Of a DNA stretch of 5,483 bases, positions 5,221-5,483 are shown piece by piece. The stretch is from Magnetovibrio sp. (lineage in GTDB: Bacteria > Pseudomonadota > Alphaproteobacteria > Rhodospirillales > Magnetovibrionaceae): positions 1-5,483 of the forward strand of contig JAESSV010000088.1 of assembly GCA_016763895.1 (NCBI GenBank). Reading direction: 5' to 3'. Both the position numbers and the translations under genes were made by a program. Numbering within the stretch: the stretch's first letter is position 1; every line of letters begins with the position of its first letter. The notes beneath the pieces were generated by a model. It ran no database searches and had not been told where the DNA came from. It saw only the letters and a program-made list of their open reading frames with translations.

Positions 5221-5483
5221 ATCCGATCACGGTCATGGCCGTTTCAATAAACTGGTCTAGGTTTTTTCGGCTGGCGCCTGCGCGGCCCATGACGGATATG
5301 GCCAAGACTTGACCCGCGAAGAATTCTCCTAGAATTTTTGGGTCAACTTCATCTCGTAGCTCGCCTTTTTTTTGCGCCATCTGAAAACGTTTAATGGATG
5401 CGCCTCGACGTTCAACATCAATCGAATGTGCGAGTTCTTCCAACGTGCCCGGATGATTGATGCAATCATTGACGGAGTTGACC
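5219..5483 (-). CDS. TetR/AcrR-family transcriptional regulator, C-terminal part
   Basis: The frame is open from the window edge, and 87 C-terminal residues are visible; the DNA-binding helix-turn-helix lies outside. The visible part fits the ligand-binding and dimerisation domain of TetR-family regulators: a helix starting VNSVNDCINHPGTLEELAHS, then RRGASIKRFQMAQKKGELRD, DPKILGEFFAGQVLAISVMG and RAGASRKNLDQFIETAMTVI. The GEL-(R)-D-D-x-x-x-L-x-x-F spacing followed by a hydrophobic helix and RAGASR-L is characteristic of the AcrR-like subgroup. An internal TTG at 5443 is not a start. The gene reads towards the cassette but is separated from it by about 240 bases and an inverted repeat, so it need not regulate the cassette. 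Codon use is closer to the dcw genes than to the AT-rich cassette. Confidence 0.85.
   Translation of the reverse strand, partial: VNSVNDCINHPGTLEELAHSIDVERRGASIKRFQMAQKKGELRDEVDPKILGEFFAGQVLAISVMGRAGASRKNLDQFIETAMTVIG

Noticed and set aside
1..5483. CRISPR array, tRNA, rRNA or a transposase gene
   Set aside because: No regularly spaced direct repeats with unique spacers beyond the 10-base TGGG units, no tRNA-like T-loop sequence, and no transposase motifs in any credible frame.

Overview
The window looks like an alphaproteobacterial chromosome segment with every recognisable gene on the minus strand. This lineage call is an inference: it rests on the order mraZ-rsmH-ftsL-ftsI at the head of a division and cell-wall (dcw) cluster, on the short FtsL type, and on the sequence character of RsmH and FtsI. 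I cannot name a genus.

Layout, read in the direction of transcription (from high to low coordinates): (1) 5219-5483, the C-terminal part of a TetR/AcrR-type regulator that enters from beyond the window edge, followed immediately by a REP-like imperfect inverted repeat. (2) About 240 AT-rich bases without a gene. (3) 4979-3342, a compact AT-rich cassette of unrecognised genes: a helical soluble protein whose reading frame is split by one in-frame TAG, a protein with a soluble N-terminus and a two-helix membrane tail, and a four-helix membrane protein. The first two overlap by 11 bases and the last two are 26 bases apart, each with a clear Shine-Dalgarno sequence, so they look co-transcribed. 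(4) 3341-2710, a 630-base gene-free stretch that ends in the control region of the dcw cluster. It holds a run of TGGG units at an exact 10-base period (2866-2930), which fits a MraZ operator, with a perfect TTGACA hexamer embedded in it. (5) 2709-1, mraZ, rsmH, ftsL and the first part of ftsI, tightly packed (4-base gap, 4-base overlap, 14-base overlap).

Functionally, MraZ is the DNA-binding regulator of its own cluster, RsmH methylates 16S rRNA, and FtsL and FtsI are inner-membrane divisome proteins. The most notable points are the extended MraZ-type box, an apparent one-base frameshift inside the essential ftsI gene, an in-frame amber codon inside the first cassette gene, and the uncharacterised three-gene membrane cassette. 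Two broken frames in 5.5 kb raise the possibility of sequence errors, which should be excluded before reading biology into either.
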